From Hymenobacter sp. UV11 (lineage in GTDB: Bacteria > Bacteroidota > Bacteroidia > Cytophagales > Hymenobacteraceae): 64,000 nucleotides of DNA. Below, piece after piece: positions 34,282-42,243 of this stretch (the stretch's first letter is position 1; every line of letters starts with the position of its first letter). The stretch is from contig NZ_SRII01000005.1 of NCBI RefSeq assembly GCF_004684095.1, forward strand, positions 372,001 to 436,000. The letters run 5' to 3'. A model generated the notes under the pieces. That model saw only the letters and a list, made by a program, of their open reading frames with translations. It searched no databases and was not told where the DNA came from. The position numbers were made by a program, and so were the translations under genes.

Positions 34282-34914
34282 CTAAACTTTAACTGCCGGG
34301 TTGCCGAATACCGTTTGGCCGTTGGGCACGTCGGCCACTACTACCGAGCCGGCGCCCACGCGGGCTTTGTCGCCCACTTTTACGCCGGCTACCAGCACGG
34401 CACCCGCGCCAATGAAGGCGCCGGCGCCCACCGTGGCCCCTACCCCCACCTGGGCGCCCGAGCCCAGCTGCGCGTAGTCGCCCACGCTGGCCAGGCCTTC
34501 CACTACGGCGTTGGGGCCGACCAGCACACCCGCGCCAACCTTAGCCGTGGCGGCAATTACCGCGTTGGCACCAAAATAGTTGCCGTGGCCAATTTCGGCG
34601 TGCACCGACACGCTGGACCGTTGGTGAATGCTATTGACCGGCACTACCTCGTACTCATCGTGCAGCATTTGGGTGAGGCTGCGGCGGCTGGCGGCATCCT
34701 CGGTGGCTACGAAGACTTCGCATTTTTTACCCAGCAGCTTCAGCAGCTCGCCGTCGTCGGTGTTGCCCATCACGGGCACGTCGAGCAGCTCGGTGTTGTG
34801 CAGCTTGGGGTCGTCGTCGAGGATGCAGTACACCACAACGTCGTTTGACAGAAAAGCATCCAGCGCGGCGGTGCCCACGGCCTGCGCGCCGAGAATGATA
34901 ACGGGGTTTTCCAT
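34282..34914 (-). CDS. NeuD/PglD-like sugar O- or N-acyltransferase
   Basis: 210 residues. The N-terminal Rossmann-like domain (VIILGAQAVGTAALDAF at 5-21, then YCILDDDPKLH) binds a nucleotide-linked substrate in relatives. The C-terminal part is a left-handed beta-helix of hexapeptide repeats (VHAEIGHGNYFGANAVIAATAKVGAG through VGAGSVVVADVPNG), ending GNPAVKV. Such enzymes acetylate nucleotide sugars used for surface glycans or sialic-acid-like sugars. The acceptor here is not known. It is followed upstream by two more minus-strand genes, one of them a polytopic membrane protein, which suggests envelope work. Confidence 0.85.
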   Translation of the reverse strand: MENPVIILGAQAVGTAALDAFLSNDVVVYCILDDDPKLHNTELLDVPVMGNTDDGELLKLLGKKCEVFVATEDAASRRSLTQMLHDEYEVVPVNSIHQRSSVSVHAEIGHGNYFGANAVIAATAKVGAGVLVGPNAVVEGLASVGDYAQLGSGAQVGVGATVGAGAFIGAGAVLVAGVKVGDKARVGAGSVVVADVPNGQTVFGNPAVKV

Positions 34915-34973
34915 AAGCAGGCAAAGTTACAACTGCGAATAAGGAAGACCTTTCGCCCGCGCCGCGGCCTGGC

Positions 34974-36263
34974 TCAGACGAGCCGCTTCAGCACCTGCCG
35001 GGCGTAGTCGTTTTGGAGCAGCAGCAGCAGCAGCCAAGGCAGCAGGCCGGCGCGGTAGCGGCTCAGCGTACCGAAGTTGGGGGTGCTGAGGCCGATGAAG
35101 GCCGCCAGCAGCAGGCAATACACCAGCAGCAACACGGTCAATGCCACGGGCAGGCGGCCACCCCTACCCTGCCCGGCGGCCACCAGCGCCAGCAGCACCA
35201 GAGCCAGCAGCAGCGCATTTTCCAGGGCCGCGCCTACATAGAGCGGCAGTGCCGACTCGCCCAGCCAGGGCCGCACCAGCACCTGCGCGGCCGCCAGCGG
35301 CGCGTGCCGCAGCAGGCCGAGGGGGGTAGGGTCCCAGTCGGCGTAGGTAACGTGGGGCCGGTTGGGGGAAGTCAGCAGGCCGTGGTGGTAGTTGGCATCG
35401 ACTTCGTGGCTGAAGTAGGTCAGCTCCATTTGCTCGCCTCCCAGCGCGCCGGCCACTGCGCCGGCCAGAGTAAGCAGCAGCAGCAGGGCGCCCACTTGCG
35501 GCCCGGCCGCCGGCCGCAGCCAGCCGCGCCGCGTGGCCCGGCGCACGGCCGCCAGCGCCAGCACGCCGCCCACCAGGGGTAGGGCGAAGTAATAGCGCAT
35601 CCGCACCATTACCCAGGCCAGCAGCAGGCCGCCCACTAGCTGCCCTACCGCCAGCCAAAACCGCCGGGGTAGGCCGCTGCCGTACAGCACCGGCAAGGCC
35701 AGCGCCACGAAGCCGGCCCCGGTGCCAACGAGCAGCGTCTCCTTGGTCAGGCCGTTGGTCCACCACACCAAGGTGGGCCACAGCAGAAACGCTACCAGGC
35801 CAGCCCCGGCCGGCGTGGCGGGCAGCGTTTGCGCCAGCGCCCGCACCAGGTACCAACAGCCTATAAAACAACCGATGCTGAGGTAAAGCGCGTCGAGCCA
35901 GAGCTGGCCACCCGTAGCCAAACTCAGCAACGCGATTATTTTGTACCAAAACAACGTATTGGACCACGCATACATGTGGAAGTGTGCGCCTTGCCACGTG
36001 AAGCTGGCATTTTGCAAAACGACCAGCGCCCGAGCCGGCTGCTCCCATAGGACGCTAGCTATCAATTTACTATTAATAACCGCATACACCATGTCCGATT
36101 CCGGAAACTGGGTGCCGATGGCCGTGAGCAGCAGCCGCCAGGCCAGGGCCGGCAGCAGCCAGCGGCGCAGCCGGGGCGCCGCCGCGCGGTAAGCCGCACG
36201 CAGCCAGATTCCCAGGCCGGTCAGCAGCCCCAGATTCAGCAGTATAGCCAGGGCCAGCCTCAT
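34974..36263 (-). CDS. Polytopic membrane protein, GT-C/polymerase-like
   Basis: 429 residues with about 10-12 predicted membrane segments. A first loop carries GTQFPESDMVYAVINSKLIA and QGAHFHMYAWSNTLFWYKIIA, and a later loop carries TYFSHEVDANYHHGLLTSP and YADWDPTPLGLLRHAPLA. Large loops between helices and polar aromatic residues resemble glycosyltransferase-C or O-antigen ligase/polymerase proteins, but no catalytic motif can be assigned. Its ATG overlaps the stop of the DUF2851 gene (ATGA), so translation is probably coupled. The product sits in the inner membrane. Confidence 0.82.
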   Translation of the reverse strand: MRLALAILLNLGLLTGLGIWLRAAYRAAAPRLRRWLLPALAWRLLLTAIGTQFPESDMVYAVINSKLIASVLWEQPARALVVLQNASFTWQGAHFHMYAWSNTLFWYKIIALLSLATGGQLWLDALYLSIGCFIGCWYLVRALAQTLPATPAGAGLVAFLLWPTLVWWTNGLTKETLLVGTGAGFVALALPVLYGSGLPRRFWLAVGQLVGGLLLAWVMVRMRYYFALPLVGGVLALAAVRRATRRGWLRPAAGPQVGALLLLLTLAGAVAGALGGEQMELTYFSHEVDANYHHGLLTSPNRPHVTYADWDPTPLGLLRHAPLAAAQVLVRPWLGESALPLYVGAALENALLLALVLLALVAAGQGRGGRLPVALTVLLLVYCLLLAAFIGLSTPNFGTLSRYRAGLLPWLLLLLLQNDYARQVLKRLV

Positions 36264-37579
36264 CGGTTGAGGCGCAGGCGCGCTTCGCTACCCCCGCCCA
36301 CCAGCCGCGCCCCAATGGCGCAGTGCAGGCAGCGCCGGGGCGCGCAGTAGCCCTTGTGCAAGGCCAGCAAGCCCTGCGAGTCGGCGGCCGTGCGGTGCTC
36401 AAAGCCTAATTCCTGGTAGAGGTCGGTATATTGGTTGTGCTCGGCGGGCAGCTCGGTGAGCAAGGAAATGCTACTCTCGACCAGTGTGGGCTGGCCCGTG
36501 TGGCGGGCATAGGCCACGCGCAGCGGCACTACCACATTGGTAATGAGCAATTCTATGCTGCTTTTGCCGAGGCTGGGCACCTTACCCCCCCGACCGGGCC
36601 GGAAGTGCGCCCGCCAGTAGTCGGGCGCCGGCGCGCCGGCAAAAAACTCGGTGAGCGCCGCCACGCTCTGGGCCGTGAGCAAGGCGTCGAACAGCGCCGG
36701 GCGGCGGTGCAGCAGCCCCACCAGCTGCCCCAGCCGCACGGCCGGAAAATTGGCCGGCCGCAGGCGCAGGTAGTTCCACTCGTGGGCAGCTAGCGCGGCC
36801 TCGCCCAGCCCGTATTTGTGCCGCAAAAACTCGTGCTCCTGCCGCCGGTCGCGGATGTAGTCGTCGGCCGCCGTTTCGGTATTCTCCACCAGCAAGCCGG
36901 CCTGCCCAAACAGCAGCGCCTCCAGCTGCCGCGGGTCGTGGCGATGGCGGCGCAGCACGGCCAGCGGCACAGCCTTGGCCAGGCGGGCCAGCGGCTCACT
37001 GTTTTTCTGGAAGCCGAAGGCGGCCATCAGCGCGTGGTAGGCGGTCGCCTCCCAGTCGTCGCCGAGGTGCGCGTGTAGCTCGGCAATGGTATCAGCCTTG
37101 TGCTCCACGCGCTCCAGCAAGGCGCGCTCGGTCATCATCGTGCGCACCAGCTGCGACACCTGGGGTAGCAGCGGCGCGCAGGGCAGCGGGGCGGCGGGCG
37201 GCGCGGCCACCAGCGCCTCGTAGCGGGCCAGCAGGTCGGGGGCCAGGCGCGGGGCCAGCGCCAGCGCCGGAATCAGGCTGGCGTTGGTACGGTGCACGTC
37301 GGCGTCAGCAGTAAGTACTACGTGCAGTACTACCTGGTCATATTTTTTATCTACCTGGTGATTATGCCGTTGCCAATCCGAAGCGCGCAGGTGAATCTCC
37401 ACCGCGCCGTTCCACTCCACCTCGCCCAGACGCAGGCGGGCGTTTAGAAAATCGGGGCCGGCATCAGCGTTGCGCTGGCCGGGGCGCAGCACCTGGATTT
37501 CCTCGCCGGCCGTGGTGCGCAGGTCAGCCTTGTCGAAGTACTGGTGCTGCCAGACGTAGTGGAGAAAATCTTCGCGCAT
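36260..37579 (-). CDS. DUF2851 family protein
   Basis: 439 residues, a Bacteroidota-specific family of unknown function. Typical segments are DFLHYVWQHQYFDKADLRTTAGEEIQVL split at the start, GPDFLNARLRLGEVEWNGAVEIH, KYDQVVLHVVLTAD, FGFQKNSEPL, and a C-terminal cysteine cluster CAPRRCLHCAIG that may bind metal. The motif GPDF..A...I....W.G.VEIH recalls a nuclease-like core in family descriptions, but that is not established here. I took the ATG of MREDFLHY; a GTG lies one codon earlier. A family D repeat arm lies just upstream. Confidence 0.9.
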   Translation of the reverse strand: MREDFLHYVWQHQYFDKADLRTTAGEEIQVLRPGQRNADAGPDFLNARLRLGEVEWNGAVEIHLRASDWQRHNHQVDKKYDQVVLHVVLTADADVHRTNASLIPALALAPRLAPDLLARYEALVAAPPAAPLPCAPLLPQVSQLVRTMMTERALLERVEHKADTIAELHAHLGDDWEATAYHALMAAFGFQKNSEPLARLAKAVPLAVLRRHRHDPRQLEALLFGQAGLLVENTETAADDYIRDRRQEHEFLRHKYGLGEAALAAHEWNYLRLRPANFPAVRLGQLVGLLHRRPALFDALLTAQSVAALTEFFAGAPAPDYWRAHFRPGRGGKVPSLGKSSIELLITNVVVPLRVAYARHTGQPTLVESSISLLTELPAEHNQYTDLYQELGFEHRTAADSQGLLALHKGYCAPRRCLHCAIGARLVGGGSEARLRLNR

Positions 37580-37585
37580 CACAGA

Positions 37586-37753
37586 GTAGGGTAAGCTTTA
37601 TCTTGCCGGGAGTCGGGCAATTCCTATTTTATCACTTCAAAAAATTATGTAAAAATAGAACGGCCTGCTCCGTGAGAAGCAGGCCGTTCTATTTAAATTC
37701 AGTAGATTACTACTATATAAGTGCTCTACGGCAAGCTGAAGCTTACCCTGCAC
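37586..37753. repeat. Intergenic element, family D, copy 2 enclosing a terminator
   Basis: The left arm GTAGGGTAAGCTTTATCTTG then CCGGG and the right arm CGGCAAGCTGAAGCTTACCC are inverted and about 115 bases apart. Between them lies the lolA terminator hairpin in an AT-rich stretch. Confidence 0.85.
37653..37694 (-). terminator. Intrinsic terminator of lolA
   Basis: Perfect 17-bp arms (AAATAGAACGGCCTGCT) with an 8-base loop. On the minus strand the stem is followed by TTTTTACATAATTTTTT. Confidence 0.85.
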
Positions 37754-38398
37754 TTATCGCAAGTCCACCACTTTCACGCCTTTGTGGGCGGCCTTGTCGA
37801 AGGCAAAGGTGCTGGGCGTCACGGCTACGTTGGGCTTGAAGTTCTTGAGGGAGAACGTAGTCCGGGTGCCGTTCTTCTTGAACGTTTTCACACTGTGGAT
37901 GGCGTGGTCGGCCGTGCCCACAATGAGCTGCACTTTGAACACGTCGTTCTTGCGGTCTTCGGGCGTCAGCTCAAGGAGGTCGCTGGTTACGCCGCCGTCC
38001 TTGAGCGACTTCACATAGGTGTATTTATAGCCCTTTTTGTACATGCTGTACATCTGGGCCGGCGACATATCCTGGTTCGACGGGTCTGACTCCGAGATAT
38101 TTACCTCATTCTCGTTCTTGAGGTAGGTCCAAGTAGTCTTGCCGTCGTTGATGACTTCCTGGCCGCCGGTGGCGAGGTGGTATTTCTGGTCGCTCACGGT
38201 CACTTCGCCGGTTATATTCTGCTTGAGCTTGGCAGCGGGGTTTTCCAGCGTTTGGGTAAAAGCGGCCTGGAACGACTTGAGCGCCGTGTACTTGGCGCTC
38301 ACCGCGTCGAGGATTTTGCCCGCTTTGGGGTCTTGCTGCGCGGCGGCGGGCAAGGCCAGGGTAGCAGCCAGGGCGAATAGAGCTAATTGCTTGGTCAT
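37754..38398 (-). CDS. LolA-like outer-membrane lipoprotein carrier
   Basis: 214 residues. Residues 1-20 are a signal peptide ending AAAQ. The mature part has the LolA layout: KYTALKSFQAAFTQTLENP near the start, GEVTVSDQKYHLATGGQEVINDGKTTWTYLKNENEVNIS spread over about 65-105, and LELTPEDRKNDVFKVQLIV. LolA carries lipoproteins across the periplasm in a half-barrel; members in Bacteroidota are diverged and may have related duties. It is monocistronic, with a terminator right after it, and lies 208 bases from ftsK, with family D repeats between. Confidence 0.9.
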   Translation of the reverse strand: MTKQLALFALAATLALPAAAQQDPKAGKILDAVSAKYTALKSFQAAFTQTLENPAAKLKQNITGEVTVSDQKYHLATGGQEVINDGKTTWTYLKNENEVNISESDPSNQDMSPAQMYSMYKKGYKYTYVKSLKDGGVTSDLLELTPEDRKNDVFKVQLIVGTADHAIHSVKTFKKNGTRTTFSLKNFKPNVAVTPSTFAFDKAAHKGVKVVDLR

Positions 38399-38501
38399 GG
38401 GGAAGGTAAAGGCCCAGCTTAGTGGGGTAGGGCGAGCTTGATACGGTAAAACGTATGCAAAAGGTCGGCCAAAGTCAATTATCCAGGAATGATTGGTAAT
38501 T

Positions 38502-38602
38502 TGTAGGGTAAGCTTTAGCTTGCCGGGAGAGTGTAGGGTAAGCTTTAGCTTGCCGTTTTAGCACCCGAGCCTTACGCCCGGCAAGCTAAAGCTTACCGCA
38601 CA
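38502..38602. repeat. Intergenic element, family D, copy 3 (tandem plus inverted units)
   Basis: The unit GTAGGGTAAGCTTTAGCTTG then CCG occurs twice head to tail (from 38502 and from 38532) and once inverted (to about 38600). It lies between lolA and ftsK. Confidence 0.9.
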
Positions 38603-38606
38603 GCTC

Positions 38607-41513
38607 TTATTTCGGCAGCGTAGCCAGCAGCTGCTCCAGTTGGTACTCATCAGGAATGAGCACGGCCCGCGCCTTGCTACCCTCGAATGGCCCTACCACG
38701 CCGGCCTGCTGTAGCTGGTCCATGAGGCGGCCCGAGCGGTTGTAGCCCAGCTTCAACTTGCGCTGAATGAGCGAAGTAGAGCCCTGCTGGTGCAGCACGA
38801 TGCAGCGGGCAGCTTCGGCAAACATCGAGTCGCGCTCGCTGGGGTCCAGTTCCTCGTTGCCGCTTCCCTCGTCGCCGTCGGCGCCGGCCACCTCGGGCAG
38901 CAGGTAGGCGTCGGCGTAGCCCTGCTGCTCGCCGATGTAGTCGCAAAGGCGGTCCACCTCGGGCGTGTCAATGAAGGCGCACTGCACCCGAATCAGGTCC
39001 GAGCCGGCCGAAAACAGCATGTCGCCCTGCCCGATGAGCTGGTCGGCCCCGCCGGTGTCCAGGATGGTGCGCGAGTCAATTTTGCTGGTCACTTTAAAAG
39101 AAATCCGGCACGGGAAGTTGGCCTTGATGATGCCCGTAATCACGTTCACGCTCGGCCGTTGCGTAGCCACAATGAGGTGAATACCAATGGCACGGGCCAG
39201 CTGCGCGAGGCGCGCAATGGGCGTTTCGACTTCCTTACCGGCCGTCATCATCAGGTCGGCCAGCTCGTCAATTACCAGCACGATGAAGGGTAGGAAGCGG
39301 TGGCCCTTGCGCGGGTTCAGGCGGCGCTCCACAAACTTGAGGTTGTACTCCTTCAGGTTGCGGCAGCCGGCTTCCTTCAGCAAATCGTAGCGCCGGTCCA
39401 TCTCCATGCACAGCGAGTTGAGCGTGTTCACCACCTTCTTGGTATCGGTGATGATGGCCTCCTCCGTGTCGGGCAGCTTGGCCAGGAAGTGGCGCTCAAT
39501 CTTGTTGAAGATACTCAGTTCCACCTTCTTGGGGTCCACCAGCACGAACTTGAGCTGGGCCGGGTGGCGCTTGTAGAGCAACGAGGCCAATATCACGTTC
39601 AGGCCCACCGACTTGCCCTGGCCCGTGGCGCCGGCCATCAGCAAGTGGGGCATTTTGGCCAGGTCGGCCACGAATACTTCGTTGGTGATGGTGCGGCCGA
39701 AGGCGATGGGCAGGTCCATCTCGGTGCGGGCAAACTTCTCGCTACCCAGCACCGAGCGGATGCTCACCATCTCCTTTTTGGCATTCGGCACCTCAATGCC
39801 GATGGTGCCCTTGCCCGGAATGGGGGCGATGATACGAATACCCAACGCGGCCAGACTCAGGGCAATATCGTCTTCCAGACTCTTGATTTTGGAGATGCGC
39901 ACCCCGGCCTCGGGCACAATCTCGTAGAGCGTAACCGTGGGCCCGATAGTGGCCTTGATGCTGGCGATGGTGATGCCGTAGTGCCCCAGCGTTTCCACAA
40001 TGCGGTCCTTGTTGGCCTCCAACTCCTCCTTGGTTACCTGGGCTTTGGCCACGCCGTAGTCGTTGAGCAACTCCAGGGTAGGGAACTGGTAGCGCGAAAG
40101 GTCCAGCGTGGGGTCGTAGTTCACGTCCGGCATCTGGTCCGCCAGCTCGTCTTCGTCGGACACGGCCGCGATGTCGGCCCCGGCGTTGGGGTCAAGGTCG
40201 TCGCGGCTGGGCACGGTGATTTCCAGGTTTTTGGGGCCGGGCGCCTGAAGCTTGGGGTTGGGAGCCGGTAGCGGGCTATCAGCCAGGTCGGCCAGCGAGA
40301 GGGGGGTAGGGATGCTGGCAGCCACGGCCGCCGCAGGAGCCACTTCGGGTTCCGAGGCAGGCAGCTCGAAGGAGAATGCGGGGCCGCTGGCGGCGGGCGG
40401 CGTAGCAGGCGCGGCCTGCAGGCTTTCTACCCCAGCAGTGGGCGCTGGGGCGGGCTCCATCTCCACTTCTTCTGCCGCGGCCGGGGCTACCTCCAGACTG
40501 GTGCTGGTGAGCACCGGCGCCTTGAGGGCACTGGGGCGCGGCGCGGGAATGGGGGCGGGCTCAAACTCGGGTTCGCGCTCGGGCAGGGGGGTAGGGATGG
40601 GCGCGGCGGCGCGGTTTTCGCCCATCTTGGCGGGCCGGGCGGCAGCTACGGGCGCGGCGGTTTCGGCTGCGGCTTCCTCTTCTTCGTCATCGGCACCACC
40701 CAGGTTGAGATTTAAGGTAGTAATATTGAAGAAGAACACTACGAACATGATGAGCCCGAAAGCCAGCAGCAGCACCGTGCCCCAGCCAATAAGCGAGTCG
40801 AGCCACAGCGCCAGCTCGTAGCCAGCGCCGCCGCTGAGCCAGTCGAGGCGGTGCGCCTGGGTGGGGTCGGGCGCGGGCAGGTTGGCGGCGGGCACGGCCA
40901 GCTGCACCACTACGTAGCCCAGCAGGGTGCTCGTCCAAAGCATCGTAAACAGGCCTAGGGCCAGCACGTAGCTCACCGAGCCAGCGGCCTTCCGAAACAC
41001 GATTTTATAGCCCAGAAAAAAGACTATCGGAATGAGTGCATACGAGGCTAGGCCAAAGCCCCGGTAGATGAATTTTTCGGCCAGCCAGGCCCCAAGCAGG
41101 CCCAGCCAGTTGCCGGTTTCCTGACCGGCTTCCTTCACCGGTACGGTACCCAGGGCAGCCACCACGCTCTGGTCGGCGCGCCCGCTGAGCAGAAACGAGG
41201 TGAAAGCAATGGTGAGGTACAGCGAGCCGAGCAGCAGCCCGAAGCCGATGAGCAGGTGAAAACGCCGGTCGCGCAAAAAAGCCGTGAGCTGGCCCAGGCC
41301 GGGCAGCGGCCGCCGCGGGGCGCGGGGCTGCGCTGGGGCAGGCCGCGACTTTGCCGCGGGCGCTGCCGCGCGGCCTGCCCCGGCCCCATTCTCGGGGGCA
41401 GAGCGCGGCGTGTTGCCACGCGGCGGGCGCGCGGCATTGTCGGCTGGCGCAGGCCCCGGCCGATTGGTGGCCGCCGGGCCACCAGTTGGATTTCGGAAAT
41501 TATTAGAAGCCAT
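38607..41513 (-). CDS. ftsK: DNA translocase FtsK
   Basis: 968 residues from MASNNFRNPTGG; the longer reading runs through a large palindrome. The N-terminal quarter is a Pro/Ala-rich leader followed by four to five membrane segments (about 110-310). A long acidic and proline-rich linker reaches about 500. The motor domain has Walker A GATGQGKSVG (K634), FVLVDPKKVELSIF and LVIDELADLMM. The C-terminal gamma domain (about 895-968: LIQRKLKLGYNRSGRLMDQLQQAGVVGP over two helices) reads DNA polarity motifs. FtsK pumps chromosome termini through the division septum and activates XerCD. A xerD gene lies 4 kb away. Confidence 0.96.
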   Translation of the reverse strand: MASNNFRNPTGGPAATNRPGPAPADNAARPPRGNTPRSAPENGAGAGRAAAPAAKSRPAPAQPRAPRRPLPGLGQLTAFLRDRRFHLLIGFGLLLGSLYLTIAFTSFLLSGRADQSVVAALGTVPVKEAGQETGNWLGLLGAWLAEKFIYRGFGLASYALIPIVFFLGYKIVFRKAAGSVSYVLALGLFTMLWTSTLLGYVVVQLAVPAANLPAPDPTQAHRLDWLSGGAGYELALWLDSLIGWGTVLLLAFGLIMFVVFFFNITTLNLNLGGADDEEEEAAAETAAPVAAARPAKMGENRAAAPIPTPLPEREPEFEPAPIPAPRPSALKAPVLTSTSLEVAPAAAEEVEMEPAPAPTAGVESLQAAPATPPAASGPAFSFELPASEPEVAPAAAVAASIPTPLSLADLADSPLPAPNPKLQAPGPKNLEITVPSRDDLDPNAGADIAAVSDEDELADQMPDVNYDPTLDLSRYQFPTLELLNDYGVAKAQVTKEELEANKDRIVETLGHYGITIASIKATIGPTVTLYEIVPEAGVRISKIKSLEDDIALSLAALGIRIIAPIPGKGTIGIEVPNAKKEMVSIRSVLGSEKFARTEMDLPIAFGRTITNEVFVADLAKMPHLLMAGATGQGKSVGLNVILASLLYKRHPAQLKFVLVDPKKVELSIFNKIERHFLAKLPDTEEAIITDTKKVVNTLNSLCMEMDRRYDLLKEAGCRNLKEYNLKFVERRLNPRKGHRFLPFIVLVIDELADLMMTAGKEVETPIARLAQLARAIGIHLIVATQRPSVNVITGIIKANFPCRISFKVTSKIDSRTILDTGGADQLIGQGDMLFSAGSDLIRVQCAFIDTPEVDRLCDYIGEQQGYADAYLLPEVAGADGDEGSGNEELDPSERDSMFAEAARCIVLHQQGSTSLIQRKLKLGYNRSGRLMDQLQQAGVVGPFEGSKARAVLIPDEYQLEQLLATLPK

Positions 41514-41543
41514 GCACGGGCAAACGAAAAGGTCAAATCTACG

Positions 41544-41597
41544 CCAGCGACGGCGCTTTTGGGTGGGGCTTGCCCACGCGGAAAGCGCCGTCGCTGG
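41544..41597. repeat. Large palindrome upstream of ftsK
   Basis: Perfect 16-bp arms CCAGCGACGGCGCTTT enclose GGGTGGGGCTTGCCCACGC, itself partly palindromic. It lies 30 bases before the ftsK start, in the divergent promoter region. Confidence 0.9.
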
Positions 41598-41649
41598 GCC
41601 GCCACGAGCCAATGGGGCGACGGGGGCGCTCAGAGACTGATTCTGTTTC

Positions 41650-41657
41650 TAATTTTG
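41650..41657 (+). promoter_or_regulatory. -7 promoter box of the STAS-like gene
   Basis: TAATTTTG is an exact TAnnTTTG match, about 60 bases before the ATG at 41719. Confidence 0.5.
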
Positions 41658-41718
41658 CAGCTATCTCTATTTTATTGATTCTTCCTCCTACTATCTCCCA
41701 ACTTTTTACTACTTGTTC

Positions 41719-42174
41719 ATGTCGGTTTCTGTTATCCGCCACTTTGCTGACCACGCCTTTTGCCTTACCGAATATATACCCGCCGAGTGCTGGCTGCGCA
41801 CTACCTGGCAGGGTTTTGTAGCTCCCGCTCATGCGGAACAAGGCGCGGCCGGCGCGCTGGAGGCCCTGCGCCAGATGCCTTCGCCGTACCTGCTCAACGA
41901 TAATAGCCAGATTAGGGGGCCATGGTTTGATTCGGTCGACTGGTTGCAGCGGATGTGGGCGCCGCAGGCCACGCACCTGGGGCTGCGCTACATAGCCCAC
42001 GTGCTTCAGCCCCACACCGAGGCAGACCTGAGCTCTTTATTGACAAAAGACCCCTTTGCAGATAAATTTGAATTACAGCTTTTTACAACCGTAGAGGAAG
42101 CCGCCGTCTGGCTACACGAATGCCAGCGCCGCGACGCCCAGCAGCAACGCACCGGCCGCTCGGCAGCCGCATAA
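41719..42174 (+). CDS. STAS/SpoIIAA-like domain protein of unknown function
   Basis: 151 residues from MSVSVIRHF (a TTG two codons earlier is unlikely). The pattern is CWLRTTWQGFVAPAHAEQGAAGALEAL, then LLNDNSQIRGPWFDSVDWLQRMWAP, then LGLRYIAHVLQPHT and FELQLFTTVEEAAVWLHE. This matches small STAS/SEC14-like proteins that are abundant in Hymenobacter, where strand-helix alternation and LL.DNS..RG.W are conserved. No partner or activity is known. It is divergent from ftsK across a promoter region with a strong palindrome, and convergent with the next gene over a shared terminator. Confidence 0.78.
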   Translation: MSVSVIRHFADHAFCLTEYIPAECWLRTTWQGFVAPAHAEQGAAGALEALRQMPSPYLLNDNSQIRGPWFDSVDWLQRMWAPQATHLGLRYIAHVLQPHTEADLSSLLTKDPFADKFELQLFTTVEEAAVWLHECQRRDAQQQRTGRSAAA

Positions 42175-42196
42175 AACATTCTTTGGCAAGAAATCC

Positions 42197-42243
42197 GGGG
42201 TAGGAATTAACAATTTGATAGTCGGGTTTTTAATTCCTACCCC
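42197..42243. terminator. Shared hairpin terminator made of the GGGGTAGG motif
   Basis: 14-bp arms GGGGTAGGAATTAA and TTAATTCCTACCCC with a 19-base loop, and TTTT inside the right-hand side of the loop. It lies between convergent genes; the right arm overlaps the TAG stop of the minus-strand gene by one base. Confidence 0.6.

Noticed and set aside
39300..40271. 323-codon open frame opposite ftsK
   Set aside because: It is the complement of the conserved FtsK motor region and has shadow-type composition.
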